A stretch of 64,000 nucleotides of DNA, taken from Apophysomyces variabilis (lineage: Eukaryota > Mucoromycota > Mucoromycetes > Mucorales > Mucoraceae). Each line of letters begins with the position of its first letter. Position 1 is the first letter of the stretch. The notes under the pieces are model-generated. The model saw nothing but the letters and a program-made list of their open reading frames with translations. It searched no databases and was not told where the DNA came from. The stretch spans positions 124,001 through 188,000 of the forward strand of contig MZZL01000064.1 in NCBI GenBank assembly GCA_002749535.1, given 5' to 3'. This document shows, piece by piece, positions 32,960 to 44,493 of this stretch. The translations under genes and the position numbers were made by a program.

Positions 32960-35100
32960 TCAGTAACGTGGTTTAAACCTGATCTGGATTTCCTTTGGAA
33001 TAATGATAATGAATCCGTAGCTGTCAATCTCTTTCTCATTTCCGGCGGCATTGACAAGTTCCCATTCGTATTTCCTCACTAATAAGGATGAACATTACTT
33101 AAATAGCTCGAATAACTGTCAGCATACTTACAAAGCATGGACAAAATCACACGCTGTTCAAACAGGCTGAAATTTTGACCTAAACATTGATGGGGTCCAT
33201 AGCCGAAGGGTAACCATACCAAGCCATTTGCAGAGGAGTTTCTCAGGGTCTCTGTTTTGACATTGTAACGGTCTGGATCGAATTGTCTGGCATTTTCCCA
33301 TATATTTGGATCCCTGTGGGTTGCAAGGACATCGACAAAAATAAAAGTATTGGCAGGAATAAGTTGACCCGCAATAATAGAATCTTGCATGGTGATACGG
33401 CCTAGACTGTGAACTAGCGGACCATCAAGCCTCAAGACCTACATAATATTAGCAAGGTTAAGAAATGGAATTGTTACGTTATACAGTACTTGCTTCTTTG
33501 ATAACATGCAACATGTACTTCATCTCTTTTATCTGTTCGGCAGTAGGTATAACGTCTACCGGATCGTCTCCCAGGATCTCAAGAACCTCTTCGCGAGCCT
33601 TTTTTTGTATATCCTTCGAAAGAAACATGTTTATAAATGGTCTCGCTGCAGGGCTTTCATTTACCTTGTACATGCCCAATCTATAAATAGCGTATGACAA
33701 CGCATTAGCCGTGGTATCATGGCCTAGGTTGCATACAATGCGTTAGCATCCATCATCAGATTGGAGTCTATAAAGCAGCTCTGCTTTACCTGCACTGAGA
33801 AATCCAGAAACGTTATCCTTTTCCAGAGGAAAAAGAAACTTGATGTTAGCCAAAGACTTTCTTTTTGGCGAAACGTACCCGCAATTCTTGATTGCTCATT
33901 TTCTCCTCCCCTTGCATCTCAGCCTCCAACATTAACGTTAAAAGATCCTTTTCTCCGCTGTTTTGTTCGTTGCTCTTTCCATTCTGACATTCTTTTCGAC
34001 GTTGGTCGATTAACCGATCGATCATGCCTGAGAGTTCGTTCAGGGCGTCATGCGCCTTCATGCGCCCTGAGAAGAGCCATTTATAGCGAGTATCCAATTG
34101 CTGAAAGAATATAAAAAGTGGATTGATTAGAGACGCCTTCACTGTATTATAAAGATGGGAAAAATGATTGTTATCATGGACAATGGATTCAAAATCGAAG
34201 CCTTCATGATCCTTCAATTAGTCAACCCAAGTCAAACCGTTGCATTGCCTATGTATCCTTACCAAAACCAGCAAGCCCGATTATATCCAAGGTAACTCGT
34301 TCCATTAAATCATTTATGTTGACTGGTGATTCCCCAGCTTTGTTTATCGCATCAAATAATTTCAAGGTAACTTGACCAAACGTTTGCACTGGTAGAGTCT
34401 TTGAAAAGGCTGGGGTTGCAATCTGTTTAGATAACATGCTTTTAGTATAAAGCAGAATCGGAAGGTAGGTCTTTTCTTTATTTTACCTTACGGTGTCTTC
34501 TCCAATCCGGCCCATCTAGTGTTCCGATATGATCTCCGCCGATGAATTTAGCCACCAGTGAGCTTGAGTCGCCATAAACTTGTTTCGTCTTTTGGTAAAG
34601 ATCTTTAGGTTGGAAACGTTACAACAGTCAGATCATCGTGTTCAAAGCCACTGTCCTTGTGACAATACAGTACCCATATTAGTTAGGATCAATTTGTTGG
34701 CTTCCGGATTTGTGGAGAATACTGTCCATCCAACGGGCATATTCATCTGTAAACCGAGTGTCGATTGTGAGTTACTTATGACAAAACGGATGGTATCTGA
34801 TCTTACGGTGTAAAATCCATTCGCTTTATCTAACAAAGGCGCAATTACTCTGCGTCGTTGCTCGTATGCAGAGTCGCCTCTAATAATCGATTTTATCAGG
34901 TCAAATGGTCCCACATATGGAAGATGTCGCAAATGTTTGGGAGGGGCTGTTGCGCGTCGGTAAGACCAATACAGCATGGCTAGTGCAACAGAAACGCCGA
35001 CACTGATTATTTTGGGCTTGCTCATAGTATTGGCGTATTTGGCGTATAGTTCAAGTAGCTGTTGGTCCACCGCAAGCAAGTTCTGCTTTATCTGATCCAT
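32960..35100 (-). CDS. Cytochrome P450 monooxygenase
   Basis: Membrane-anchored heme monooxygenase of 532 residues. Ten minus-strand exons: 35100-34807, 34746-34674, 34602-34487, 34422-34263, 34201-33879, 33817-33790, 33723-33665, 33613-33494, 33438-33132 and 33078-32960. Their sum is divisible by three. An N-terminal membrane anchor (IISVGVSVALAMLYWSY) is followed by a basic, proline-containing hinge. The I-helix reads FLSAGHDTTAN, the K-helix ExxR is EVLR, and the heme loop is FGYGPHQCLG with Cys476 as ligand. The I-helix motif is split between a 28-nt exon and its neighbour. One intron (33493-33439) has a GC donor. Two introns (34806-34747 and 33664-33614) are multiples of three without stops. 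Substrate is unknown; no cluster of secondary-metabolism genes surrounds it. Confidence 0.9.
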
Positions 35101-36996
35101 TGCGAGGTTAACACGGGCAATAATAGAATGTTTTGAGTGGGGCTTTAAGTAATAAAGTGGAAGAAAAAAAAGGGTGAGATTATCCGAAATGTCTATGAGT
35201 CAAACTCAAAAAGCAGTTGTGAAATCATCAGGCGGTTCTTACGAGTAATGCGGTAGCTACGACCGGAATTGGTCGTACCCTTGTCCCTCATCCGCTGCGG
35301 ATTTTGTCATACCTAATGATTTCTGACTACAACATGGCATTCCACTTTCACCAACAGGATCAATGTTTTTCCTGAGGCGTTGTGCGTGCGCGCGCTCGTG
35401 TGCGTGTGTGTATGTGTGTGCTCGGATCACCGATCTTCCTTGCCATACCAGCCATCTCCATTGTTATAGCATCACTGCCTTCCGGCTTTAATTCATTCAT
35501 TCAACCAAAAACATTGGTGATATCAAATAGACTATGCGTCACTTAGTAACGCAACACATTATTTCCGGGAACTCATAACCTACGGAAAATGGCACTTGAT
35601 TTCTTAAGCCCGATCACATGCGATTCTCTTGGTGTTTCCATGACCCAAAAAGCAGATGTTTGGCTCGTAGAAATGCGGTATCGTTCAATCGTGCTTTGAT
35701 CGATCAAGGGTTAAGAAAAAATATCTACAATCCTTAGAGGGCGATCAGTTTAGAATACTCCATTTATCCAAGTGTATCGATATTCTACAGCGTCAATATA
35801 AATGTTTGATCATAAAGATCTGCTATCAGGGTCGACAATAATTTGTAGCTGCACAAATCCAGATTCCTCCGTAGTAATAACAGGGACCTGCACATGAAAA
35901 ACTTAAGAGAGTCCCGGACTTATCAGAAAACTGACTGTATCTTGTTTTCCAGGAGATCGCAAAGTTACACTAATCCGGGAATAGACTACCATGGCCTTTC
36001 TCTATTTTTGTGAGATTTCTTCAAGGAGTTTGGACCTTTCTGATGCTATATCTTGCTGTGCTTTGCTATTGACAACTGGGCTTAATTCTCAGGCTTCTAA
36101 TCGAACAAATGTCACGTTCAATCGTATAAACCAACCATAATTTGCCTGTCCTTATCCTCAGCCAAAGCGAATTTAAGACTGGCTGACGATCATGATTATG
36201 ATATAAGGATATGAACTACAGTTACACCATTTAAGCCAATGGCTCTATAAGTGGCTTAGATGAAGCGATCTGAGCTCTGACAAGTAAGAAAAAGAAAAAA
36301 GATCTTCGTTTGGGGAAACGATCCAAGCTTTATATGGGTTGTAAAGGACGCGATGGTCGCAAAAATAATACCCAACAAGGTTAAGTGTTCAATTAACGCT
36401 TCTTCTAAAAAAAACCATGCCAAGAATTAAACAGCAAAACAGTAACCGTTTGTTCCTATGAGATGATTGGTTGAATTAGAGTAATTGACACACACTAGAT
36501 GGTTGCGCCCTTTGTCTAGTATGGCTTTGAAGATGGATCAGAGTAAAAGAACACGAAGCTAAGTGGGCTTTGAGAGATTCAAGGAGAACGTATCGGACTG
36601 CAAATAGGTGATACCAGCGGAGAAAAAGCGTGCCAGATGCAAGACGGACGACCGTGGTCATTTGCTAGGAGGAATTTGATTTGTCGAAAGATCTATGAAA
36701 ATGGTGTTAAAAAGTTAAAGGTTGTACAGGGCGAAAGGGAAGGAACACAGGTGGCCTTTGTCGAGCGGATTTTTGTTATTTTTTGTTTCTTTTCCTTTTC
36801 CCTTATTACCCTTCTCTCTCGCTCTGTTGTTTGTTTTTATCTTCCCTTCACCTTAAACATCCTCCGTTCACCTCTCCTCCCTCAGCCAAAACGAAAAAAG
36901 AATACCCGTTTTTGTTTTAGTTCCTTCACTTTCCTTCCTTTTTAACAGGACAGCACAGCCGCTCATTTCTCTTTCATCGTTCTACCCATTATCGTC
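35101..36996. other. Long divergent spacer between P450 and tetraspanin-like gene
   Basis: 1.9 kb upstream of both genes. It contains an alternating GT/GC tract (35379-35421) and a long pyrimidine-rich stretch (about 36776-36980) before the tetraspanin-like start. No coding sequence is convincing; a 102-residue frame at 36637-36945 runs through the CT-rich tract and is taken as spurious. Confidence 0.5.
35379..35421 (+). repeat. Alternating purine-pyrimidine tract, (GT)n/(GC)n
   Basis: About 43 bp of nearly perfect alternation (GTTGTGCGTGCGCGCG, then CTCGTGTGCGTGTGTGTATGTG). Such tracts can adopt Z-DNA. It lies about 280 bp upstream of the P450 start codon. Confidence 0.7.
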
Positions 36997-38100
36997 ATGA
37001 CAACGTGTTGCGCAAGGTTACAATGCATATGATCGACACAATAGGCTCATGAGTAACTCGTAGACTGAGTAAAGTGTATATTTTCGCTACCAACTTGCTG
37101 TTCGCATGTTTGGGCATCGCCTTTATTGCTTTCGGTCTGATTGGCAATAAGGATGGATTCATAGGCGCTTCCCTATTTCCCACCAATACTTTCAAACGTA
37201 GGAAATAACAGACACAAAAAAGAAGATCATAGGGCATCCAAATCGCAAATCAAGCTGATATCGTTTTTCTATTTCTTTTTTTTTCTTTTGTGTCTTTGGT
37301 TTTTTACGGATAGTTGTCGCGATTCTCGGTGCCGTGATTTGCGTGGCCTCCATCTTCGGTGCAGTGGGCGCTTTCACAAAACGCGCATTTGTCACATATA
37401 TTTACCTTATCATCGTTGTTATTGCCTTGGTATTCCAGGTTGTCATTGGCGTTAAGATCTATCAAAAGGCTGCCAACCCCTCCCAATACATGGCCCCACT
37501 GTGGAACCAAGCCAGTACCGACTACAGAGCTCATCTACAGGCACAGGTAAAAAAAAAAAAAGTCGGGAAGGCATGAATGCTGTACCTATTGTGGAACTGT
37601 TGGCCTAAAAACCAATTCAATATCTACCATAGTTCAATTGTTGTGGATTTAACAACCCAATGGATAACCCTGCGATCAGTGACACCTGCAATCCACAGAC
37701 TGGCGTTTATCTCAATCCTTGCTATTACCCATTGACTAACTACGTCCGCAGTACCTTTGGGAAAGTCTATCTTGTGATATTTGCTGCTCTGGCTGTTGAA
37801 TTACTTGCCATCTCCAACGGTATCACTCAGCTATGCACAAGGTCTATTTACGGGGACGGTGATGACGAAGATGAACGACGTCGTCGTAGAAAGTCTGGTA
37901 TCAGATTGGATGATATGTCACCCGACACTCCTACAACAGCTGGTTCAACTAATCACTTCGGAGACCATAAATACTACGCAGCCGATGGCCATAGCATGTA
38001 CTCCAAAAACAACAACTCGCAGTATGACAATTACGATGGATATCGACAGAACAATGGCCAGAATTATGGTGACAACTATAACCCCGGCAAATACTATTGA
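36997..38100 (+). CDS. Tetraspanin-like four-pass membrane protein
   Basis: Four exons (36997-37016, 37064-37197, 37314-37546, 37633-38100) give 284 residues. Four hydrophobic segments are visible (around residues 11-35, 55-78, 85-105 and 185-205). The large loop between segments three and four holds the hallmark FNCCGF, DTC and PCYYPL, matching a CCG-motif tetraspanin large extracellular loop with paired cysteines. The C-terminal cytosolic tail is long and unusual, starting with an Arg-rich DEDERRRRRKSG and ending Asn/Tyr-rich (NNGQNYGDNYNPGKYY). Fungal tetraspanins such as Pls1 act in polarised growth; a role here is inference. The first exon is only 20 nt and its donor (GTTACA) is weak, so the N-terminus is the least sure part. 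Confidence 0.75.
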
Positions 38101-41100
38101 TTACCGTGTCATTATTACAACATACCAATATTGCTGCTCCCTGTACCTTTTTGTTTCCGCTTCTGCCCTTCTGATCTCTCTTTTTGGACCCGTCCAATTT
38201 CCCAAACAAAAACGGTGTTTTCCGTTTGGCAACTACGCATTATAATGTAGCACATTCGAATGTTGTTGTATTCCTCGTTAATTTACTTCGTCGGCTATTG
38301 GCATATCTTTCTTTGCCCCCTTTTCTTCTTCTTCTTTCCTTTCATCTGTATTGTAATATTATCCTCTTGTTTGTCCTTTTTTCTTTGCTCAAATTGCAGG
38401 TTCTGAAAATGTCTTTCGCAAAAAGTTGGACATCACTGGTGTCATTCCATGATTTCATGATCAGAATAGATAGTCCTTTCATTCTGCGACAGTCTTGATA
38501 TGTATGATGTGTTGTTCTGTAAGGGTTAGGGCAACTCTTACTCATGACACGGCATGTTGTCACGTCTTCCTTAATTTCCTCGTTACAATCGATCACAATC
38601 TTTCACGCTATATCTTCTGTTACCGCGTTTTGCATAATCAAGACTTGCTACTGGAAATTTACCGGTCGTATATACAAACTTGAGTGGAAGCTGGATGGGA
38701 AATGAGTGACGAGACAAAATAGATATGTGATAAATATCCCGTTATCGGATTAACGGACACGAACGGCAAAAAAAGCAATAAGAATCTTTTACTCTCATGG
38801 TTTGGAGTCTGTCTTGCATTTCGATTTGTAAACCCTTCTGATTATAAACATAATCTAGAACAAGTAAGATCTCTAGTTCGATTATAACGAACTGTGTGTT
38901 GTAACTAGTGTGAATTTTAAGAACAAAACGGGGCAACTTGTTATTTATTGTATAAACCTCTAGGATCCGTTTGGCTATGTTATATTCGCAACAGAAATTG
39001 ACAAGGTTGTGCTTATGGAGCAGGCAGTTCAGGTTGGGACCTTGTTCCAAATTTCTTTTCCTGGCATATCATAGACGCAGCTTTATTGCTCTGGTCAGGA
39101 CCTGTGCTTGATTTGACCATTCTCTGACATCCTGCGAGGTTTAATAATATTTGGAATAGCATACGCACAGATCATTATGGGAAATTTTTCGCCGGGTTCA
39201 CGGGTTCGTCGGGTCTCCTTTAGCTAACGAAGAACCCGAAGCCACAACGTCGATTTCTCGACGAGTCTGACAAAAATTTCCTACAATGGATGCTGAGCGG
39301 TTGGGAAAAAAAGCAATGCTAATTTCCATATATTGATGAAATGCAGTTAATGCGCCTGCTCCTAAGAGGAAGTTTGGTTTTGGAGCGAATTATAAGAAAA
39401 GGCATGGAAACTAGCTATAGCTAAGCTGCAGACGGTAGCGAGCTGTTATGCAAAAGCAATACCGCTTGTTTAAGTATTGAACGAGGTGTTAAGCGTGTGT
39501 CTATCCACTATTAAGTTTTGGAATGATAAGCTGTACTTATTCTCTTGATATCAATCATACTATTAATATCATCTGATCTATTAACTGCAACTGTTATAAT
39601 AGGCTTGGTTGCCATAATCTAATAGTGCGTCCAAGGCAAACCTATTTAGACATATTGAGTTGTCATTTGAGGGAAGCTTCCTACCAAATCATCTCTAATT
39701 CCTGGAATAAGCCTCCTAACAAACTGTCGCTGAAATTTATTCGAGTTTTTTGCACTTGGCATCCGGATTGAATTCAAGTCGTTGGTGTAAGCCTGGTATG
39801 TATTGAATCGGCGGATGGCACTGGTATCGCACAAACTTGGAAGAATTAGTGGCTGACGTCTTGTTGATTACTTTGCTCAGTTTGGTTCTGGCATATACAT
39901 GCTTAAAAAGAGTACTTCTTCTATGTAACCCCTTCGATTCTTATGCTATATTGCATCTCTTATAATGAGACACATGTTGGCCATTTAATACGTGAGTCGG
40001 AAACATAGACAGCTAACCGTTACCAACTATTGGAGCTTTTCTTTCATTAATTCGACTTAAGGTATCGGCAAATCCAACTCATGCATCACTTAAAGTAAGA
40101 TGGTTTTCCTATGAAGTGGTAAATATACATAAAATTTGTCTATGACAATTTTAAGTGGTACTAAGAAGCAAAATGTGTTTCATGTTTGGAAGACATGGTA
40201 TAGATACTGTCGTATCCAGAAGCCATCATCCAATCGGACTTAAATCTTATTGGCAGAGCTCACTTGGTATGCAAGGGCACTGACCTTTCAATACCCCCTG
40301 AAAGTATCGCAATTGAAAACTTAATGTCCTACAAACCTTTCTTGATACAAATAGAACAAGCTGAATCCGAATCAAACATATAACCTCGTAAATTCTTCTA
40401 CATATGTTTCTCAGTAATGATCGTATTACAGCATATTTTCATTGTGAAGCAGCACAAATCTTATTATTATTTTCTTATGTTGCAGAATACAAGAAGGTCA
40501 AAAAACGCAAGTTACACGCAGAATATGAGTAGCTTCTCCATCCCCATGTGTGTGCAAACCATGGTGGTTACACATCAGTCAGCAAACAAATAAACCAAGA
40601 TTGGGAACATGATAGAACAGAAGCACAGGGAGACAGAAAAAAAAAGAATTGATTTTGCTTTCGGCATAATTAACCGACAGACTGGTTACTCTCAGAGGCG
40701 TACAGAAAAATATTTTTGACATAAGGTCATGAGCCTTGGATGGCAATATATTCAGTAAACCAATGATGGGACTGAGCCTCATATTGCTTGTGTTGCTTGT
40801 GATAAGTAGTATTACTGCGGTGACGTTTGAGTTTTCTAAAAGAAGCCGGAAAGTCAGGGCAGTTTGAAGAAAAAGCGGTATCTACTAAATAAACAAACAG
40901 TATCCTTATATCTAAATTTTGACGGATCTAAGCTTTGCTTCTAAATCAACCCATTCCGTCAATTACCAGGGCAATTGTACCAAAGAGAGAAAAAAGATAG
41001 AAAAGCAGCCGTGATCCATCCAACTCCCTTGCTCCGGTCTGAATGTAATACAGCTACCCGGTGCAACTGACTGTGCACACATCCGTAGAACTTTTTGCCA

Positions 41101-41389
41101 ACAGAAAAAAAAGGGAACTTGCTTTTTCCCATCTTAATCAAGTTTAAATTCCTATATCTGTTTGCAAAACTCGAAAGTATATTTACCATGTGAGGATTCG
41201 CCTAAACGATGCTTCAGAAGGAGCGTGGTAAACAGTAAATCATAATCAAAATACACACGCATAAATAAAGCGGCAAACGCCTGTCTTTGCCGCATTATCT
41301 TCCTCTTTTCTATTTGATCCCGTCATCCAGTTCCTTTTACTTTCTTTTCCGTCTTACTTTCTTACGCTCTCAACATCTATTGAATTGTT
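38101..41389. other. Long AT-rich spacer without recognised genes
   Basis: 3.3 kb between the tetraspanin-like gene and the subtilase. Open frames are short and without family features (for example 38742-39050 minus, 39646-39834 minus). A hairpin with GGGTTC repeats lies at 39192-39238. A 19-residue piece reading VNAPAPKRKFGFGANYKKRH follows near 39346 and may be coding debris. No terminal repeats, transposase motif or tRNA could be found by eye. Confidence 0.45.
39192..39238 (+). repeat. Direct GGGTTC repeats with an inverted repeat
   Basis: CGGGTTC occurs twice in tandem spacing (39193-39199 and 39201-39207). The arm CGGGTTCGTCG (39201-39211) pairs with CGAAGAACCCG (39228-39238) with a single mismatch, giving an 11-bp stem and a 16-nt loop. 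Function is unknown. Confidence 0.5.
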
Positions 41390-44300
41390 ATGAAGATTTC
41401 AATTCTACCGCTCAGTGTAGCAATCACTGCATTGCTGCTAAGCGGTTCATGTGTCGAGGCACTCGTTCATCCAAAATTTAAATCCTTTAAGCAAAACATT
41501 CAATCTGGTGATCGTTTCATAGTGGAAATCTCGGGTTCAAACAAAAAAGCCAAGGAGATACTAGATTCGCTCTCCAAGGAGTTTGCGCGAACGAATGTTC
41601 AACTGAATCACGTCTTTGATCATGAACTTTTCCGTGGCGCTTCCTTCAAGCTCAGCGGATCCGACCATGACAAGGCATTGGAATCCCTACTTAACAACGC
41701 TGATGTTCAATATGTCTATCCCGTCATGTCTGTCTCCCGTCCCACTGTTCAGACCCAGAATACATTGGCCGAACCAAATGACATTGTAGCTGCTCTTCTT
41801 CCCCATGAATTGACGCAGGTCGATCGCGTTCAAAAAGAGCTTAACAAAGGCGAGGGTATCTCGATTGGTATCCTTGATACAGGTAAAAAAAAAAAAAGGA
41901 AACTGAAATAAGATGAAAAATCTATTTAAGGCTGTGAAAGATAACACTAACCATTAATAATAATATCAAAAAAACCTTAGGTGTTGATTACATGCATCCC
42001 GCTCTCGGAGGAGGATTTGGCAAAGGCTACAAAGTCAGATATGGTTATGACTTGGTTGGTAACAAGTACAATTCTGATGATCCAGATCCAATTATTCAGC
42101 CAAGTCCAACACCGATGGATGACTGTGGTGCTGCATCCGGTGCAAATGGTATGCTTCCGTTCATTCGCATCGTTTATTTTCGCGGTTTTTTGTTATCTAA
42201 CGAGTCACATGATTTGTAGGACATGGAACACACGTTTCGGGCATCGTTGCCGGTTACGATGCCAAGGCGGTTAGTAACAAGAAGCAATTAAATTATACGA
42301 GCTGGTCAGTTAACATAAAGAAAAACATCACTCTAGAACTTCGTTGGTGTTGCTCCGGAAGCAACCCTCGGAATGTGGCGTATCTTTGGCTGCAACGGCT
42401 CCGTTGGTACAGATATTATTGTGAAAGCCATGCTGATGGCTTATGACACCCGCGTCCATGTCATATCCATGAGTTTGGGAGACCTCAACTCCTGGGATAG
42501 CAGTCCGGATGCTCTTGTTGCTCAGAGAATCGTTAGTCGTGGCATACCAGGTGAGTTAAAGAAAGAAAAAAAAATACCGTTTGACAAGTGGTAACTTACT
42601 TTTTTTGTTGCCATTATCACAGTTGTTATTGCTGCTGGCAATTCTGGTAGCGAAGGTGTCTTCACTGTTGGTGAGCCCAGCACTGCTTCGAACGCAATAT
42701 CTGTTGCCTCCTTCGATAATAGATATACCGTAACCCGACTCTTCGAAGCGACCGGTATAAAGTCTAAATTTGGTATGTATTTCTTACATTACAGTTGCAT
42801 GGAATAACTTTAAACTTTTTATGGTTTGTTTTATCCAGCTTGTGCTGCCGAGAAGGAATCTGTACCGCCTAACGGCCAGCTTATGCCTGGTGATAAACAT
42901 CTCGGAAGCGCAGCAGATGGATGCGATCCTGCCAATATTCCTAAGAATCTCAAAGGAAAAATCGCCCTTTTGAAACGTGGTACATGCACATTCAATCAAA
43001 AATCCGCCAACGTGGCGAATGCCGGAGCTATCGGATTAGTCGTCTATAACGCACAAGGAGATGTGTTTACGCCTGCCACGACAAACCACAGAATACCGGT
43101 CGTGGGTGTATCGCACGAAACCGGTGAAAAGCTTGTAGCTGCATTGAAGAAAGAATCCAAAGTGATGCTCACTTTCAACAAGGAAGACACGCTTCTTAAA
43201 TTATCTACGAGGAAGACGCCATCGGATTTCTCAAGCATTGGCCCAACTTATGATTTATCACTTAAACCTAATATTGCAGGTGTTGGAGGAAGCATCTACT
43301 CCACCCTTCCGCGCTATCTAGGTAGCTGGGGAATGATGTCTGGTACATCTATGGCTACACCCTATGTTGCCGGTGCTATCGCTCTGTTCCTGAAGCAAAT
43401 CGGCCCAAAGACGCATAATCCTGCATTCATTACTGAGCAGTTTCAGAATTACGGCTTTATTGCGCCATTAGTCAATGGTCATCCGGAACTTGCCTCCCCT
43501 TTGCAGCAAGGGGCAGGTCTTGTGCAGGTTTATGACACGATCATGTCTAAAGTCCATGTATCGCCGGCCCAGATCAGTTTCAACGATACTTCGTCCTACA
43601 AATACAAGACGCACATATTAAGAGTCACCAACTACGGCAACGATACGGTCACCTACGATATTGTTAACAATGTCACCTTAACTATTGCTCCGTACAATAT
43701 CAGCGACACAGGCTACACTCCTACTGAACCTGCCAATTTTGTTAAGAAAGGGTCAGCGAATTTGCGGTTCTGCAAGACGACCATTCGCGTGCGACCAGGC
43801 AGAACCAGAACTGTCAAGGTGACGGTGATGCTACCCGGGATAGATCGAAAGGAACATTTGTTGTACGGCGGCTACGTCTATTTCAAGGGACGACACGGTG
43901 CAAAGAATATGAGCGTACCCTACTTTGGTTCCATCGGAAGTATGCGTGATCTGCCTGTTTTTGATAAAGAGCACCCTCCGTTCTTGACCGATCAGAACAA
44001 CACCAAGATCTACTATGCTAATGACACTTATGTCTATCATCGCAAGAAGCAAGAGACCCTACCTTCTGTAGTTTTCCGCTTGCTCATGGGAACGGCACAA
44101 ATTAACACAGAACTGATTGATGCCAAGTCCAATCATGTTGTGGGCGCTGCTTTTCCACCATTGGTCAATATCCCAAGAAATTATCTAGACCCTTCTGCTC
44201 TCTTCACCTCTTTGCAATGGAATGGCACTTATTCAACCAATTCGAACCTGACTACGAATTCTTTCTTCAAAGACCAAGTCAAAGAGGGTCATTATTTCTT

Positions 44301-44391
44301 CCAATTGAAAGCACTCAAGCTTTTCGGCAACCCTAACAACCCGAAAGACTGGGAAGTTCAGCACACAGGACATATTAGGGTTGAAGATTAA
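41390..44391 (+). CDS. Secreted subtilisin-like serine protease with PA domain
   Basis: An extracellular S8 endopeptidase of 875 residues from six exons (41390-41882, 41981-42148, 42220-42269, 42337-42550, 42623-42772, 42839-44391). Residues 1-24 are a signal peptide and about 25-145 an inhibitor_I9-like propeptide. The catalytic triad is intact: Asp163 (ILDTG), His222 (GHGTHVSG) and Ser529 (SGTSMATP), with the oxyanion Asn in AAGNSG. A PA domain (about 355-470, KGKIALLKRGTCTFNQKSAN) is inserted between His and Ser, as in the Vpr/cucumisin-like branch. After the catalytic domain comes an Fn3-like region (LRVTNYGNDTVTYDI). Many N-glycosylation sequons fit secretion. The C-terminal part has no membrane anchor. 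Confidence 0.93.
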
Positions 44392-44493
44392 TCCTAAAGC
44401 AATAGACTAGAAAACAGCCCAAAGAACCTTGTCTAATTTGTTTAAGAATGAATAAACTATTTTATGTAACTATATTTTTTAAAAACAAAATTC

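Noticed and set aside
36637..36945. A 102-codon frame before the tetraspanin-like gene
   Set aside because: Its C-terminal half runs through a CT-rich promoter tract, giving Phe/Leu/Ser/Pro runs without any motif.
38742..39050. A 102-codon minus-strand frame in the 3.3-kb spacer
   Set aside because: No recognisable motif, AT-driven composition and no splice partners; kept only as part of the spacer description.
44392..44493. Possible terminator structure between convergent subtilase and PhoD-like genes
   Set aside because: The 102-bp gap is AT-rich, but I see no stem-loop, and eukaryotic 3' ends cannot be placed reliably by eye.
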